Source: Euborellia annulipes
Taxonomy: Eukaryota > Arthropoda > Insecta > Dermaptera > Anisolabididae
Length of the DNA: 64,000 bases
Direction: 5' to 3'
Assembly: GCA_023213315.1 (NCBI GenBank)
Contig: JAKCPI010026179.1
Coordinates: 1-64,000, forward strand
A program made the translations under genes and the position numbers. Positions within the stretch are counted from its first letter, which is position 1. Every line of letters starts with the position of its first letter. Shown in pieces: positions 1-12,207 of the stretch. The notes under the pieces are model-generated. The model was not told the origin of the DNA, did no database searches, and saw nothing but the letters and a program-made list of their open reading frames with translations.

Positions 1-876
1 ATACTGCATCTTTTATTTATCTTCCGATATATAAATTTATCTTTTAAGTTCTGAAGAGATGACTTGCGACCTAAACGTCATGTGGGCTTAAAAAATTTTA
101 TTTTTATCCTATTTATTTTGTATATAGTAGGTCTATAGATATCAGGGGAAACATTGATCTTTGCATGTTTGGTTTTCATTAATAACATTTCTTTTACATA
201 ATCATAAGAAAAATATAAAATATAATATTTATTTAAAATACATATTATGTAATTAACTATTTAGAATGTAGAGCCTTTGTGTAGAATATCTCTAGTCAAT
301 TCCTTTATTTTATGAATCATTTCCTAGAAGCTAGGCAGCCAAACAGCTCACCACTCCACTAGTGGTGCCTATGGGGTTTTTTATTGTGGACCAAAGCCAT
401 TCCTTACGAACAATATAAATAACTGCCATTTGATAAATAGGTCTATATTTTATTAGAAATTAATATAATTTGAACATTTTGATTATTTTTATTATCTTTT
501 TATTTAAAAAAAAAAAAAAAAATCATGAGCTTTGAATGGGCACACACGGTATTTAAAATAGAAATTCTTATGCTTGAATGAATTATGGTCAATATTTTTA
601 TATTGTTGACTTATACAATTTCAAAATTCCTAATTCTCTACCGTTCATTATTCCTTTGAATATTTGTTTAAAAGAAACGATAAATAAAATATTTTTCGGG
701 TGGTTTTACCTTTTTTTGTATATATAAAGATAAAAGAATTATGCAAAATTACATATTATTCAAACATTCTTAAATGTATTATAAACCTTTTACTATTTCT
801 CTGGCTTATTTACAGTACAGGCCTGGTCAAGCCCTTTTTATTGAAAGAAAAATTTTAAATTAATGGACGTTATTTA

Positions 877-1573
877 TTTTACTTTCTCTTACCTATATAT
901 AAATATATATAGAGAAAGTATTGAGATCATGTCAAAAATCCGATGTCTAGATTTTGATTTACAGGTTATGAGGTCCCCTGAGTCAAAAAAAAAAAAATGG
1001 TTTTTGCAACATGATCTGTCTGTCTGTGTGTGTCTGTCTCTCTGTGTGTCTGTATCCAATTTAAAGCATGAAGGAATTGACCTAGGTGAAATTTTATATT
1101 TAAGTTAGACACCTCCCTGGAGTAAGCTTTTAATCAAAATCGGCCAAATAGTAGCTACTAATACTTTACTGATGTACTTTTACAGTTTTTTTCGATTTTC
1201 TCAAAATTAGCATCAATGATTTTGATTTATATTCATAAATCAAATATTTTTTAGATGCTCTTTAAAATGTATATTCTCATTTTGTCCTTGAAATCTTCTA
1301 AAGTACACTCTTGTATATCATAGAAAAGATAGGAGAAATGGTTCCCATGGTAACAGGGGGCGGGGGGGGGGGGGGGGGGCCCCCCCAAAATGGGGGGGGA
1401 ATATAAATATTTTTCTGTTTATAAATATTACATATTGAATTCAAATGTACCGTACTGTCGTAAACTAAATATGTGACGACACAAAAAATCTGGTGTGACA
1501 AGCACGCAGTACTCAACTTCCTCTTACTGAAGGTAAAGAAAGTTGTGTGCTGTGCGACCAATCACACCAGATA
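877..1573 (+). repeat. Unclassified 0.7-kb repeat family, copy A
   Basis: The fullest copy of a family seen at least seven times. It begins with a TA-rich palindrome (ACTTTCTCTTACC... GAGAAAGTA), continues through a TCTG-rich stretch and AGTACTTTACTGATGTAC-like blocks, and ends in a second foldback (AATCTGGTGTGAC ... GTCACACCAGAT). A G/C homopolymer patch at 1356-1400 looks like an insertion remnant. No coding capacity was found. Confidence 0.7.
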
Positions 1574-2136
1574 TATTTTTTTTTCTTTTCCAAAAACTAC
1601 CCAATTGATTTTGCTTAAAAACAAATTGAAAAATATATTTTCCCTTTCTAAAGATATTTTTAATTAAACCTCTCAATATTCCTAACAAAAGTAACAAAAG
1701 ACAATATTGGAAAACTCTGCCTCTATTTCCATTTTAGGATTTTATATTTGTTTCTATATTTATATCTACAAATCAATTCCATTCTTATTTTGAATTATAA
1801 AAATTATTTAAAAAAAAAAATAAAACTTATCAAATACAAGTTGAATTTTATAAAATTTTGTTTTGAATCTTTTTTATATTTTTTGAAAAATAAGATTAAA
1901 ATTTTTTTTCCTCTATAGTGGTCCCACCGGTTTTTCTTTTCTATTGAACAAATCTTGCCTATAAACATTTTTCTACTTTCTTTGGGAAATAATAAATAAA
2001 AGAAATTAAAAGAAAAAAAAAAATCTCCAAATATCAAAAAAAAAAAAAAAAAATTCTTATAACTTTCTTTGAAAATAAAAATTAATTTGTTAGATCGAGA
2101 TTGTTTTTTACAATTTCGTTTTATCAGAGAGTTGGA

Positions 2137-2168
<32 letters not shown>

Positions 2169-2423
2169 CACAGGGGAAGGGAGAAACTTTTCGATGCTGT
2201 CGCTAATAAAACAATGATTAATTGTTTTGACTTTCCAACCCATTGAATGTTTATGTTAAAGTCACAAGGAATAAAAAAATATTTTGACAAATCGATTAAT
2301 TTAATAAACGAGTGAAATGTATCCCATTTAAGGTTTGAAAAATAAGTGCAAAAAAAAAATACCTTTTAATTTATTTATTAAACAAGTCAATGTTTAAAAA
2401 AAAAAAAATATTTTTCTCTAAGC
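1574..2423. other. AT-rich intergenic, no feature
   Basis: Poly(A)/poly(T) runs and low-complexity AT-rich DNA. The minus-strand open frames here are Lys/Phe-rich and reflect base composition. Confidence 0.6.
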
Positions 2424-2582
2424 CAGTGGTTTTTAACCTTTTTAGTAGTCAGCCCCCCTAAAAAGATCTCGCACCCATGAAAAGTGTATTTCCAATTTTT
2501 ATTTACATTTATTGTAAAAACAAATGAAATTTAATTAAACATAAACAACAGAAGAGACAGCACCCCAGGTTAAGAACCACTT
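2424..2582. mobile_element. Short hAT-type non-autonomous element
   Basis: Terminal inverted repeats start AGTGGTTTTTAACC and end GGTTAAGAACCACT. Perfect 8-bp target duplication CTCTAAGC at 2416-2423 and 2583-2590. No coding capacity. Confidence 0.85.
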
Positions 2583-2630
2583 CTCTAAGCTTTTACCTTT
2601 TTACAGAGATCGATTCACTAAATTTATTTA

Positions 2631-3027
2631 AGGTGCGCGTCTTGGGGTGCTAATTTTGGGAGATTCCAGCAGCCACAATTTTGAAGCTATCGGCCTCAAC
2701 TTTTTTTTAAATTAAAGCTATTTAAAATATCTACAACTTATAGAAGCCCTTTTTTTGATTTTCGAAAAAATAAAATTTTTTTTTAGATTAATCACATTAA
2801 ATAAAAGATATTTTTTAAAAAATTCGCTCTATATCTTATAGATAATTAAATTAGTAATCATTGTGTTAAAAAATAATTAATTTTTTACCCTTAATTAATT
2901 AGCTGGAATCTTTTAAATGAAAGGAATAAATCCCCTTTTTCCTATGGGAAAAACTAACGCCATCTCTTGCCGCCTAGAGTAACTCGGTACTGAATCGTCT
3001 TCTAACGGCTTTTCGAGACGCGCACCT
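2631..3027. mobile_element. MITE with TA target duplication
   Basis: Terminal repeats AGGTGCGCGTCT and AGACGCGCACCT are flanked by TA on both sides (2629-2630, 3028-3029), as for Tc1/mariner-type insertions. Confidence 0.7.
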
Positions 3028-3179
3028 TAAGTTTCTTTTTGAGAACATTTAATAATAAATTAGATGAAAAAAATATTTAGTGATAGTTTAAATTAAATAA
3101 AATTATATGGTTTTTGAATGGGGGGGGGGCGGTAAAAATTGTGCCCCGGGCCCGAGTTAAGCTCGCTACGCCACTGCAA

Positions 3180-4868
3180 TGTAATTAATTACAAAGTCAA
3201 GAGTAAAAAAAAATTCAACAGTTTTGTCGGGTCCCACTTTCTTTTGTAAAGCATAAAATATTTTAAAATTACTTATTAATTAAATAATTTACTTTTGCTC
3301 TCTTTAGACGATAATTATATATTTTTTTTATTTTTAAATGTCATTTTTCTCCCGAGCTTTGACATTTCCCCACCTTAATCATAATAATTATCTAATTTAA
3401 CTCTCTCATTGGCATATATATATTTTTTTTTCTTTATAAACCTCGACATATAAAAATCAGAATCCATTAAATTGATTGAGATTCTAGCGTTATAAGAATT
3501 TGAAAAATAAGTTTTCAGTTAGAATTAGATTTTTAAATAGTGATAGAAAAAAAATTCCTGAAACAGGTTTAGGATTTAATTTGATTAATTTTATACACTA
3601 ATTTATTATTATAATGTCCTAAAGGAAATTATTTTAAAATAAACTTTCACATAATGGTAGGTGAATTTTTAGATTAAATTTGATTGAATTATAAAAAAAA
3701 TATAGTTAATTTCTTCCTGAAAAATATAATTTTATCATTCAAATGATAATGGGCTTTAATTAAAATGAACTTTATTTAATTTATTGAAGTATTTATTCAT
3801 GTTTTTAAAAATGTGGATTAAGCAGTGACGAATTCAGCAGAACCCCAATTCAAAAAAATTACCAAAATCATAGTATATTCATACTACACCAACTTTTTCA
3901 CAGAATTCACTTTAATGTTAGGAAAAAGGTTAGAGATGAGAGACCTATTCATATAGTTAATTAAATATATTGAATTTTTGATTTATTAATTATGTAGTTT
4001 ACGAGACATAATGTGTTGAGTCTAGTCGCGTCGATAAACGTCTCTTTTCATCGTTGAGCAAGAAAATTCAAATTTATTTATTTATTTATTTATTTGCTGG
4101 TTTTCTGTCGAATATTCGTTCATATTTTTTATTAAACTTTTAAGGGAATAAAATACAATTTCTTTGTATTTTACCGCCTTCATTGATGATCCATCTTCTA
4201 AAAAGAGAAAGTCATTTATTTCTTGGTCCATTAGACCCTACCTGAAATTCAAACTCGACTTCTACCCGACCCAAAAAGAATGTCGGTATGTTTTTGAAAG
4301 AATTTTCCTCATTCAACATTTTTTATTACATTAAAAAAAAACCCGTTATTTTATTTAAATATTTTACTTTTTTATTATTACTTTTTTGAATAATATAATA
4401 GGTTTGTTCGTTTCGCTAACATAATTTACATATTTTGCCCTTCTTTTTGTTCGTTTCATTTTTTGCACGCTAGCATAACTTAGATTCTGTTCGTTTCAAA
4501 CTTGCTGCATAATTTGACCCAATGGAATAGGTGGTGTGAATTGTGCAGGGCGATCTCAGCGCCAAAGCTTTAATAGATGACCGCCGTTCGCCCTGTCGAT
4601 ATTTTCTTATTGGGAAGTCTATTCAAAATAATTTGAGGACATGGTCGTAACTAGAGGTGGTCCTGGTCCCCCCCCCCCTTCCAGAAGGCTCCTCGTCCGA
4701 TAAAAATTGGCAATATGGGGCCATCCAGGCCGCTAACCCCTACACCAACCCCGAGGGTGTTATTTTTGTTATTAAAATTAAAATCTCTAATTTCACTCAC
4801 CCTCTCTGTGGCCGAGAGCTTAGGGATGTTGACATGTAAATATTGATAACCTAAAACCCAAGGGAAGT
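3180..4868. other. AT-rich intergenic with a TTTA microsatellite
   Basis: Holds a short (TTTA)n run at about 4074-4095 and, at 4638-4800, a worn piece of the GGGCGTAACTAG hAT family joined to a SINE tail. Nothing coding is seen. Confidence 0.5.
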
Positions 4869-4973
4869 ACCATCAAGAGAAAAGATAGACAAGATGGCGG
4901 CTACCTGGCATTTGAGCCTTATGGCAGGTAGCCGCCGCCATCTTGTACAATATCTTTTCTCTGCTTGGTAGAT
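4869..4973. mobile_element. 105-bp palindromic element
   Basis: Two arms of about 48 bp, with AGAGAAAAGATA outermost and AAGATGGCGGC innermost, pair almost completely around a short loop. Looks like a very small foldback MITE. Confidence 0.6.
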
Positions 4974-5654
4974 TATGACCTCAGAGATAATATTATTTAT
5001 TTAAATCTTTTGGTTTTCAAATAGTGTAATTAAATGTCCCTGAATAATTTGTATCGTAATTTAAATATTATGTATAATATAAAGTCTATATAGCCTAAGA
5101 TGTCGAAAAAAATTCTTTAATTATATTGACTAACAATTTAGAAAAATAGGAACTGGATGGAAAAAAAAAGAAAAGAAAATCTTTAATCTAGAAAGAGTTA
5201 TTCATATTTTTATAACACCAAAACAGAAATGATTTCATTGTGACTACTCACAAGTCAAGACCTTTTTAAGCGTTGTGCTCACCGCTACGACATTTTAAGT
5301 TATAAATATATGCTAATTCGAAGGACACCCGTCTTCATGTTTCATTATTAAAAAAAAAGAAAAAAAAACTATTAAGTTTATATTTTAGATTTTTCCCAAT
5401 GTCACCTGATGACCCGTATTGCTCAGGTGGCCTGGCATTCAGATTTATTTCATACTTCAAAAACAAACAAGAAATAAAAGAATTTCCGAGTATTATTTCA
5501 TCATCAAGTTCTGCCCCACCCTGTAAATATATATGATAGAAGGATTAAAAAAAAAAGAGATTATTTATAACATTTATTTAAATACAGTACTATTATTCCA
5601 TGGACTTAATTAGTAAACCATAATTCCTTTTCGAATTTTCTCACATGTAATAAA

Positions 5655-6327
5655 TCGAGATTTTGAGTCCAAAAAAGTGGTTTTTGCAACCAAGGGCGGA
5701 TCCAGAGGTGTTTCTGGGGGCGGGGGGTAATCTGGTGTGACTGGTCGCACAGCACACATTTTTTCTTAATTTCGGTAATTTAAAAGCTCATTCTGTACTT
5801 ATTTGCCAGAATATAAATACAAATCAAATTTTTAAGTATTAATTTTTAAAATTTCACATTAAAAATAAATTTTTTTTCGAAAAAAAAGTATTTTTTCAAA
5901 TCTCAGAGGGGGGTAATTACTCCCTTTACCCCCCCCCCCATGTATCCGCCCTTGTTTGCAACATGGTCTGTCTGTATGTCTGTCTGTTTGTGAACAAAAC
6001 ATCTCAATAACGCAAAGAGCTAAGAGCTTGAAATTTTATATTTAAGTTAGGTATACACCTAAGACGTAACACGAAGTTTTTGAATGAAATCTGCCAAAGA
6101 GTACTAATACTTTACTGATGCACTTTTTCAGTTGTTTTCGATTTTTTTAAAATTCACTCCAACGATTTCGGTTAAAATTCATAAATCAATTATTTTTTAG
6201 ATGCTCTTTAAAATGTATAATCTCAATTTGCGCTAGTAATCTTTTGAAGCACACTTTACTCTTGTACTTCATAGGAAAGTTAGGAGAAAAGGAAAGTTGT
6301 GTGCTGTGCGACCAGTCACATCAGATT
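5655..6327 (+). repeat. 0.7-kb repeat family, copy B (split by a hAT element)
   Basis: A 5'-truncated copy split by the hAT element at 5691-5954, ending in the terminal CACATCAGATT half of the foldback. Confidence 0.7.
5691..5954. mobile_element. hAT-type MITE, CAAGGGCGGATCC family
   Basis: Terminal inverted repeats CAAGGGCGGAT and ATCCGCCCTTG, with G-run and C-run subterminal tracts. Perfect 8-bp duplication TTTGCAAC at 5683-5690 and 5955-5962. Inserted into copy B of the 0.7-kb family. Confidence 0.88.
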
Positions 6328-6576
6328 TTTGTTGCTTCGAGAAAATTAATGATTAGCATATTCAAAAAAAAATATTAATTAATTAATAGGCTTATTGCAA
6401 GTCTAATTAATATTCCTTTGGCTGTTTCTCCATCTCCATATTTAATAAATATGGCGCCCTCAGGGTGGGTTATTTACTAACTACCAGAAAATATTTATGA
6501 ACGCTTTTAGTTTATTTATTTATTTTTTTTAAATTTATTTAAAGTCTTTATTGGCATCTGAGGCCATTTAAACACC

Positions 6577-6844
6577 CAGTGGCGTAGCGAGCTTAACTCG
6601 TGCCCGGGGCACAATACCTTTTTAGCGCCCCCTCCCATTCGAAAACCATATAATATTATATGTAAAATATACAAAATTATTATAGTTCACTGACACTAAA
6701 TTTAAAATATATTTTCCTGAAATCAATTATAATAAAAATAAAAATTATCCAGAAATCTTTTGTTTTGCGGACCATTTGGCGCCCCTTTGTGAGTAGCGCC
6801 CGGGGCATGATGACCCCCCCTTGCCACCCATCGCTACGCCACTG
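6577..6844. mobile_element. hAT-type MITE, CAGTGGCGTAGCGAGC family
   Basis: Terminal repeats CAGTGGCGTAGCG and CGCTACGCCACTG. Perfect 8-bp duplication TAAACACC (6569-6576, 6845-6852). It interrupts a SINE-like sequence that resumes after it. A truncated relative ends near 3177. Confidence 0.88.
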
Positions 6845-6852
6845 TAAACACC

Positions 6853-8040
6853 GTCCCTATTTATTGGTTTCCAATTCAATTAAAATAAATTTCTCGTCTG
6901 AGACTGGATCCGAACCCTCAACCTTTGGCATCAGAAGCTAATACTTCAAATTCTGTCTGTCTGTATTCAATTTTAAGTATGAAGTATGAAGTTGAAATTT
7001 TATAAATATTTAAGTTAGACACCCTCTACCTCTGAGCCATAGATCGAAATTCTTTTAGTTGTTGTTGATATGATTTTTATGACCAATTAATTTACAATCT
7101 TCTATAAAAATCAATAATTTGTTTCGCCTACCGTTGAAAAACAAGCGACAAAATATACTCACTTGTTATGCAGGTTGCCTATTTTAATCCAATTAATTTA
7201 TGATTCTCTTCCCCTTTTTCTCAGAGGGAAAGTTCTTCAAGAGAACTTTTTGCTACGATAAATCGAATAATAACATCTGTGATAGTCTCTATGCCTCTCT
7301 GTTTTCATTCTATATATTTTAATTTAATTAAACCACTGAATTGAGAGTCGTTGCGAGTTGGAAAGTCATTTGTAAGTCCATTAGTAGAAGAAGGGCTTCT
7401 CTCCCCCTAACTCATGTTTTAAGCAACATCGGTTTAAGGAATTTCCAGTTGTATACTTTCTGATGATGATGATATACGTTGACATTCACAGTTGCTAATT
7501 TATTATCAATTAAGTTAACACGTGACCGCGCCATCGATGATATTTTAATCTTCCTTGGCAGTTGTCTATGAAGGTCGCAATTCGTTGTCAAAAAAAAGTT
7601 ACTAATAAGGTCTTTGAGTGCGAAAGAGAGATTTTCATTGGAGTAGTGGTGGGGGCAAAGATTATATAAAATTCCGATGATGAGATTTATTTTATTATAA
7701 ATCTTAAATTTTGAATATTTAGAGAATATATATCTTTTTCAAAGAAGAAGAGACATAAATATAAAAAAATGTCCGGAGTTATGAATATAAAATTTAACTG
7801 TAGTTAATATTATATGACCTTCATGTGGATTTATCATAATTTTGCAACAATATTACCATATATACCGTATTAAAAAAAAAAAATTTAATTGCTTTTACTT
7901 TCTCTTATTTTTTTAAATTTTATTTTTTCGTCTACGAAATGAAATGAGAAAAGTATTACTAATTTCTAATTCTATTATAAGTAGATCTTAAAATGTGAAA
8001 TAAAAGATAAACCTACCTATTTTTATTAATTTTTTTTTTT
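6853..8040. other. Intergenic, mostly unique AT-rich sequence
   Basis: A fragment of the 0.7-kb family lies near 6945-7030. A single-copy patch with CACGTGACCGCGCC lies near 7521-7534. No gene recognised. Confidence 0.5.
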
Positions 8041-8625
8041 ATCTAAATTTTTTCTTTTTACCGGAGCCGTGAGGGCCAGGGCCCTTTCAAAGACAAATTT
8101 TCATTAATTTATTTATTTTTTTAATCTAAATTTTTCCTTTTTTTACCGGGCCCTTTCAAAGACAAATTTTCATTATTTTATTTTTTTTTTAATCTAAATT
8201 TTTCCTTTTTTTACCAGGCCCTTTCAAAGACAAATTTTCATTAATTTATTTATTTTTTTAATCTAAATTTTTCCTTTTTTTACCGGGCCCTTTCAAAGAC
8301 AAATTTTCATGTATTTTTATTTTTTTTTTTAATCTAAATTTTTCCAATTTTTTTACCGGGCCCTTTCAAAGACAAATTTTCATTAATTTATTTATTTTTT
8401 TAATCTAAATTTTTCCTTTTTTTACCGGGCCCTTTCAAAGACAAATTTTCATTAATTTATTTTTTTTTTACATCTAAATTTTTCCTTTTTACCGGGCCCT
8501 GAGAGCTGAGAAATTTTCATTATTTTTTTTTATCTAAATTTTTCCGTTTTTGCCGGGCCCTGAGGGCTCCGGGCCGTTTCAAAGACAAATTTTAATTAAT
8601 TTTTTTTTAATCTAAATTAAGCTTT
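8041..8625. repeat. 69-bp minisatellite, about eight units
   Basis: Each unit has a CCCTTTCAAAGACAAATTTT block, a T-rich stretch and AATCTAAATTTTTCC before an ACCGGGCCC. Starts at about 8081, 8150 and 8218 give the period. Outer units are more diverged than inner ones. Confidence 0.85.
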
Positions 8626-8935
8626 TGAACAAAATCAGTCACAAAGTACTAGTACTTTACTGAAATACTTTATCAGTTTTTTTTTTTTCGAAATTCTCAA
8701 AATTTGGTTTAATTATTTTGTTTATAAATCAACTATATTTTTGAGATGTTCTTTAAAAAGTGTATTAATAAGTTTTTTTATGAAAATTGAGGTATACTTT
8801 ACTATTTTACTTTTTTTCGTATTTCTGAAAATGGAAAGAATTTGATTAAAATTCATAAATCAACTATTTTTTAAATGTTCTTTAAAAAATATATCAATAA
8901 GTTTTTTCATAAAACGTGTTTGAAGTACCCTTTAC
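8623..8935 (+). repeat. 0.7-kb repeat family, diverged fragments
   Basis: Two diverged partial copies of the central AAGTACTAGTACTTTACTG part, back to back, directly after the 69-bp minisatellite. Confidence 0.5.
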
Positions 8936-9783
8936 TGATGTAGTTTACCCCCTTGGCTACCCGACTGACAGAGGAAGAATATGAATTAAATTAAATTAAA
9001 TAGAGCATAGTAGCAAAAAATGATAAAATTTAGTGTGATGGAAAGCATCTTTTGACCTTCCACTTAGTTAATAGGGAAATAAATATTTTATCAGGCCTTT
9101 CGTTAGTTACTTTCCAAAGATAAATTCTAATTTAATTTCCTAATTTAGTTGATTTTATATTTTATTTTTTCCTCTCTTCCCACAGTGTTGTTATCTAAAT
9201 TTGTTATCAAACAAATAAATGTCTACTGAGTGATTTTGATTGTTTTACGTTGTTTACGGTTTACTCTGTGAATTAACGCCATTTTATCTTGTTATTTATT
9301 ATAACATACTAATAGTCATCGGATGTTTTATGATGTGCCACTGTTGGTCGGCAGGATATGACTTTTTTAAAAATAATTTTTAGTTATTTTAATAGCAGCT
9401 TATTATTTAAACTTTTTTTTTGAGATAATTGATTAAAAAATGGATTAAATATTTTTTTTTTTTCGAGGAGATTAAGTCAGTGAACTCTAATGGCGAGCTT
9501 CCCGACTTGAACGATAAAATTTATTTAAATTATATTAGCTACCAATTAAAAAGTTTTAAGTTAAATAACTTCACGTAATAGATAATTTTTTAAATTTTTA
9601 GAGAAAATTGTTGCCATTTTATTGAAAATTAATTTAAATAAAAAATTAAAAATTATCATACCGAAAAGTTATTTATATTGAAGTTTGAAAAATTTAGAAT
9701 TATACATTCAAACCATTCTCTTTGTGGACAATTTTTTTTTTTCGATGGGCTTAATCTTCAGACCACTGGTTGGTGGTTTTTAT

Positions 9784-10100
9784 TAGGGTCCGACCGAAAC
9801 AAGATTTTCAGCCGAAACCGAAACCGTAGCCGAATTTCGGCCTCAACCTTAGTTTCAGCCGGAACCGTAACCGAAACTGGTTTTACACTTTTTCTTAAAA
9901 TTTTCTATACAAAATTCATATCATTTGACCTTTTTTTGTAGTAAATTTCCAATTTTTCCCTCTTGGAAAAATCATTTGACGTTTTTTTTTCAGTATACGA
10001 GTCTTATCCCATCTTTTCAAGCTCGGGTTTCGGCCAGGCCGAAGTTTCGGCTGGTTTTTGGCCGAAACTGGCCGAAACCGAAACTTCGGTCGGTTCCTAG
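9784..10100. mobile_element. CCGAAAC-rich foldback element
   Basis: Ends TAGGGTCCGACCGAA and TTCGGTCGGTTCCTA. Both arms are built of irregular tandem CCGAAA/TTTCGG units. The flanks share an approximate TTTTATT duplication. No protein is coded. Confidence 0.6.
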
Positions 10101-10454
10101 CTTTTATTAATATTGTATTGTTTTTTTTTTCCCTCTCGACCCCCATTGAGGGGTTTTATTGAATATTTATTTAATAAATTATTTGTTTCGATGGCATCCG
10201 GGGACGTTCCACATTTGGTTTATTGAGGCCTCCTCCCCTAGTTTTCACTATGCTTGGCATTGCAACGATCTAGGTGGTTGTTGGCAGTTACCCTGCTTAA
10301 TTTTGTATTATTATTGTTTATTGTAAAATAGATGGAAAATGGCAAAAACAAAACAATTGTTTTTAAAGATATTAGTATTTAGAATCAGTAGGTTTTTAGC
10401 AAGAACTCCAACTTATCAATTACAGTGGTCAACATTCTAAAATGAAATGACGAT

Positions 10455-10625
10455 TTTACTATATCATTTAAGGTCTTTTTCGGCATCGAAGGCCATTTAG
10501 ACCCCATCTCTATTTATTTCAATTAGATTGGTAGGTATTGAAATAAATTGTCGCATTAAATACGAACCCGCGACTCTTGGTACAGAAGGCCAGTACGCTA
10601 ACCCCTACACCAAGGCTCGAGGGAA
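10455..10625 (-). mobile_element. tRNA-derived SINE
   Basis: Read on minus, the head has an A-box-like GGTGTAGGGGTTAGCG and a B-box GCGGGTTCGTATTT. The body carries the GGCCTTCGATGCCGAAAAAG tail shared with 14990-15025 and 21680-21725. Confidence 0.7.
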
Positions 10626-10694
10626 TAGAGAAGGTTGTCAATAATCAAATTCGGAGATGATAATCAGAGTTTCTCTAAATAAATTAACCTGATT

Positions 10695-10915
10695 ATATAT
10701 TAATAGATAATATGTGGGCAGCTAGGATGAGGAATAAAACGCTATTTTATTTCAGTGTGCTCGTAAACGTTTCGGGTGCTAATTCTCTCCTTCCTCAGGA
10801 TTGACACCTGCTCAGTCCTGAGGAAGGAGGCGATTAGCACCCAAAACGTCGACGAGCACACTGAAATAAAATAGCGTTTTATTTCTCATTCTGGCTGCCT
10901 ACATATCATCAATAA
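10695..10915. repeat. Foldback of two hammerhead-like repeats
   Basis: Arms of about 100 bp are inverted around 10806. The minus-strand core has CTGAGGA (complement of 10792-10798) and GAAAC (complement of 10769-10773). The plus-strand core has CTGAGGA (10818-10824) but AAAACGTC in place of GAAACGTC. Stem II is weak in both. Confidence 0.5.
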
Positions 10916-11589
10916 TATAGACAATCTCCAGCCAAAGAAAATATATCTTTAATCTCCAAGTTTGATTATTGACAACCTTCTCTATCATTTTGTTCACCAG
11001 GCTGCTCCCCACCTTCATCTTAAAAAAAATTAAGGAAATTGCCACTTAAGAAAAATTTTAATATAGACCAACTTTTAAATATAAGAGATTTTGCCCCAAA
11101 AACTTTTAGATCTCTCCAGCATCTGCAGCCATATGAGATCTAAAGTAAATTATAATTTATTACGGTAATAATATTTATGATACAATTATCCAGGTATAAT
11201 TACATGTATTTATGTCAATTGCTATCTCCGTTAGATCTTTTAATTAAAATGACAAAATAAATTTTAATTCAAGATATAATTAAAGAGAAGTCTTTTAAAT
11301 AAATAAATAATTTAAAATATACTAAAAATCGACAAAGGTTATGATTTTATTTTCAGAAGAGTTTCTATTTCCGGATGTTGAAACTCCGTATAATAATAAT
11401 TGGGATGGAAATATAATAATTAATACCTTTATTACTCGGTTGACTTAGCGACTAGTCCCTCTGGCGTTTTTGGATGAAATCTAAAAACATTGTTTTTATT
11501 ACTTTTGTAAGCTTATCATTTCTCGAAAACGGCACTAACGATTTTTTTCAAATTTTAAATTTATACAATTTTCGGTATATATATATTTT

Positions 11590-11710
11590 TTTTTTTAATT
11601 AAAAAACATTCACACTTTTTCCTTATTCACACTCACACTCACACACACATTCACACAGTCTTTTCGGCAACTTAGGCCATATAAGACTTTTACAATAACC
11701 GTGGTAATAA
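11590..11710 (-). repeat. SINE tail, orphan
   Basis: TTCACACTCACACTCACACA tract followed by CAGTCTTTTCGGCAACTTAGGCC, the complement of the SINE 3' body. Similar orphan tails at 21400-21590, 33375-33530 and 56050-56145. Confidence 0.65.
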
Positions 11711-11721
11711 TGGGGGTTCAG

Positions 11722-12207
11722 CAGGGGCGCCGGAACGAAATTGAATCAGGGGGAGGGGGCAAAAATTTTTTTTTAGAAAATTAAAATAATTTAATATGTT
11801 CAAATAGTATAAAACAAAAACAAATCTACTATAAAGCTTTAAAAATTATAAATAAAATCACAATTTAAAAAAAATTTGCTAGTGATTTTATCAAAAATTT
11901 TTTTAGGCTCTATTTTTACTATTTGAAGGAAATAAATATTTTTAATTTTCTTCTTTTAATTCCATATAAAATGTTTTTAGAAATTAGAAATATAATAGGG
12001 TCTATATAAAATATTTTGAAAAAAAAATGAATTTTTTACACTTTTAATTGTTTTTAATTTAAAAGATTTTATTTTTCAAAAGCAAAAATGCATCATTTTT
12101 AAAAATAAATAAAATAAAAGAAGACATATTGCCCCCTCTGCCCCCCCCTATAGGATGCCAGGGGGGCAATGTACCCTTGCCCCCCCCCCCCAGTTCCGGC
12201 GCCTATG
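11722..12207. mobile_element. hAT-type MITE, GGCGCCGGAAC family
   Basis: Begins CAGGGGCGCCGGAAC and ends GTTCCGGCGCCTATG. Same family as 19885-20268 and 41620-41999, in opposite orientation and longer. No target duplication is evident at these edges. Confidence 0.75.

Noticed and set aside
1356..1400. G18/C7 homopolymer junction as a special structure
   Set aside because: Looks like a remnant of the common G-tract/C-tract MITE ends, and homopolymer length is error-prone in assemblies.
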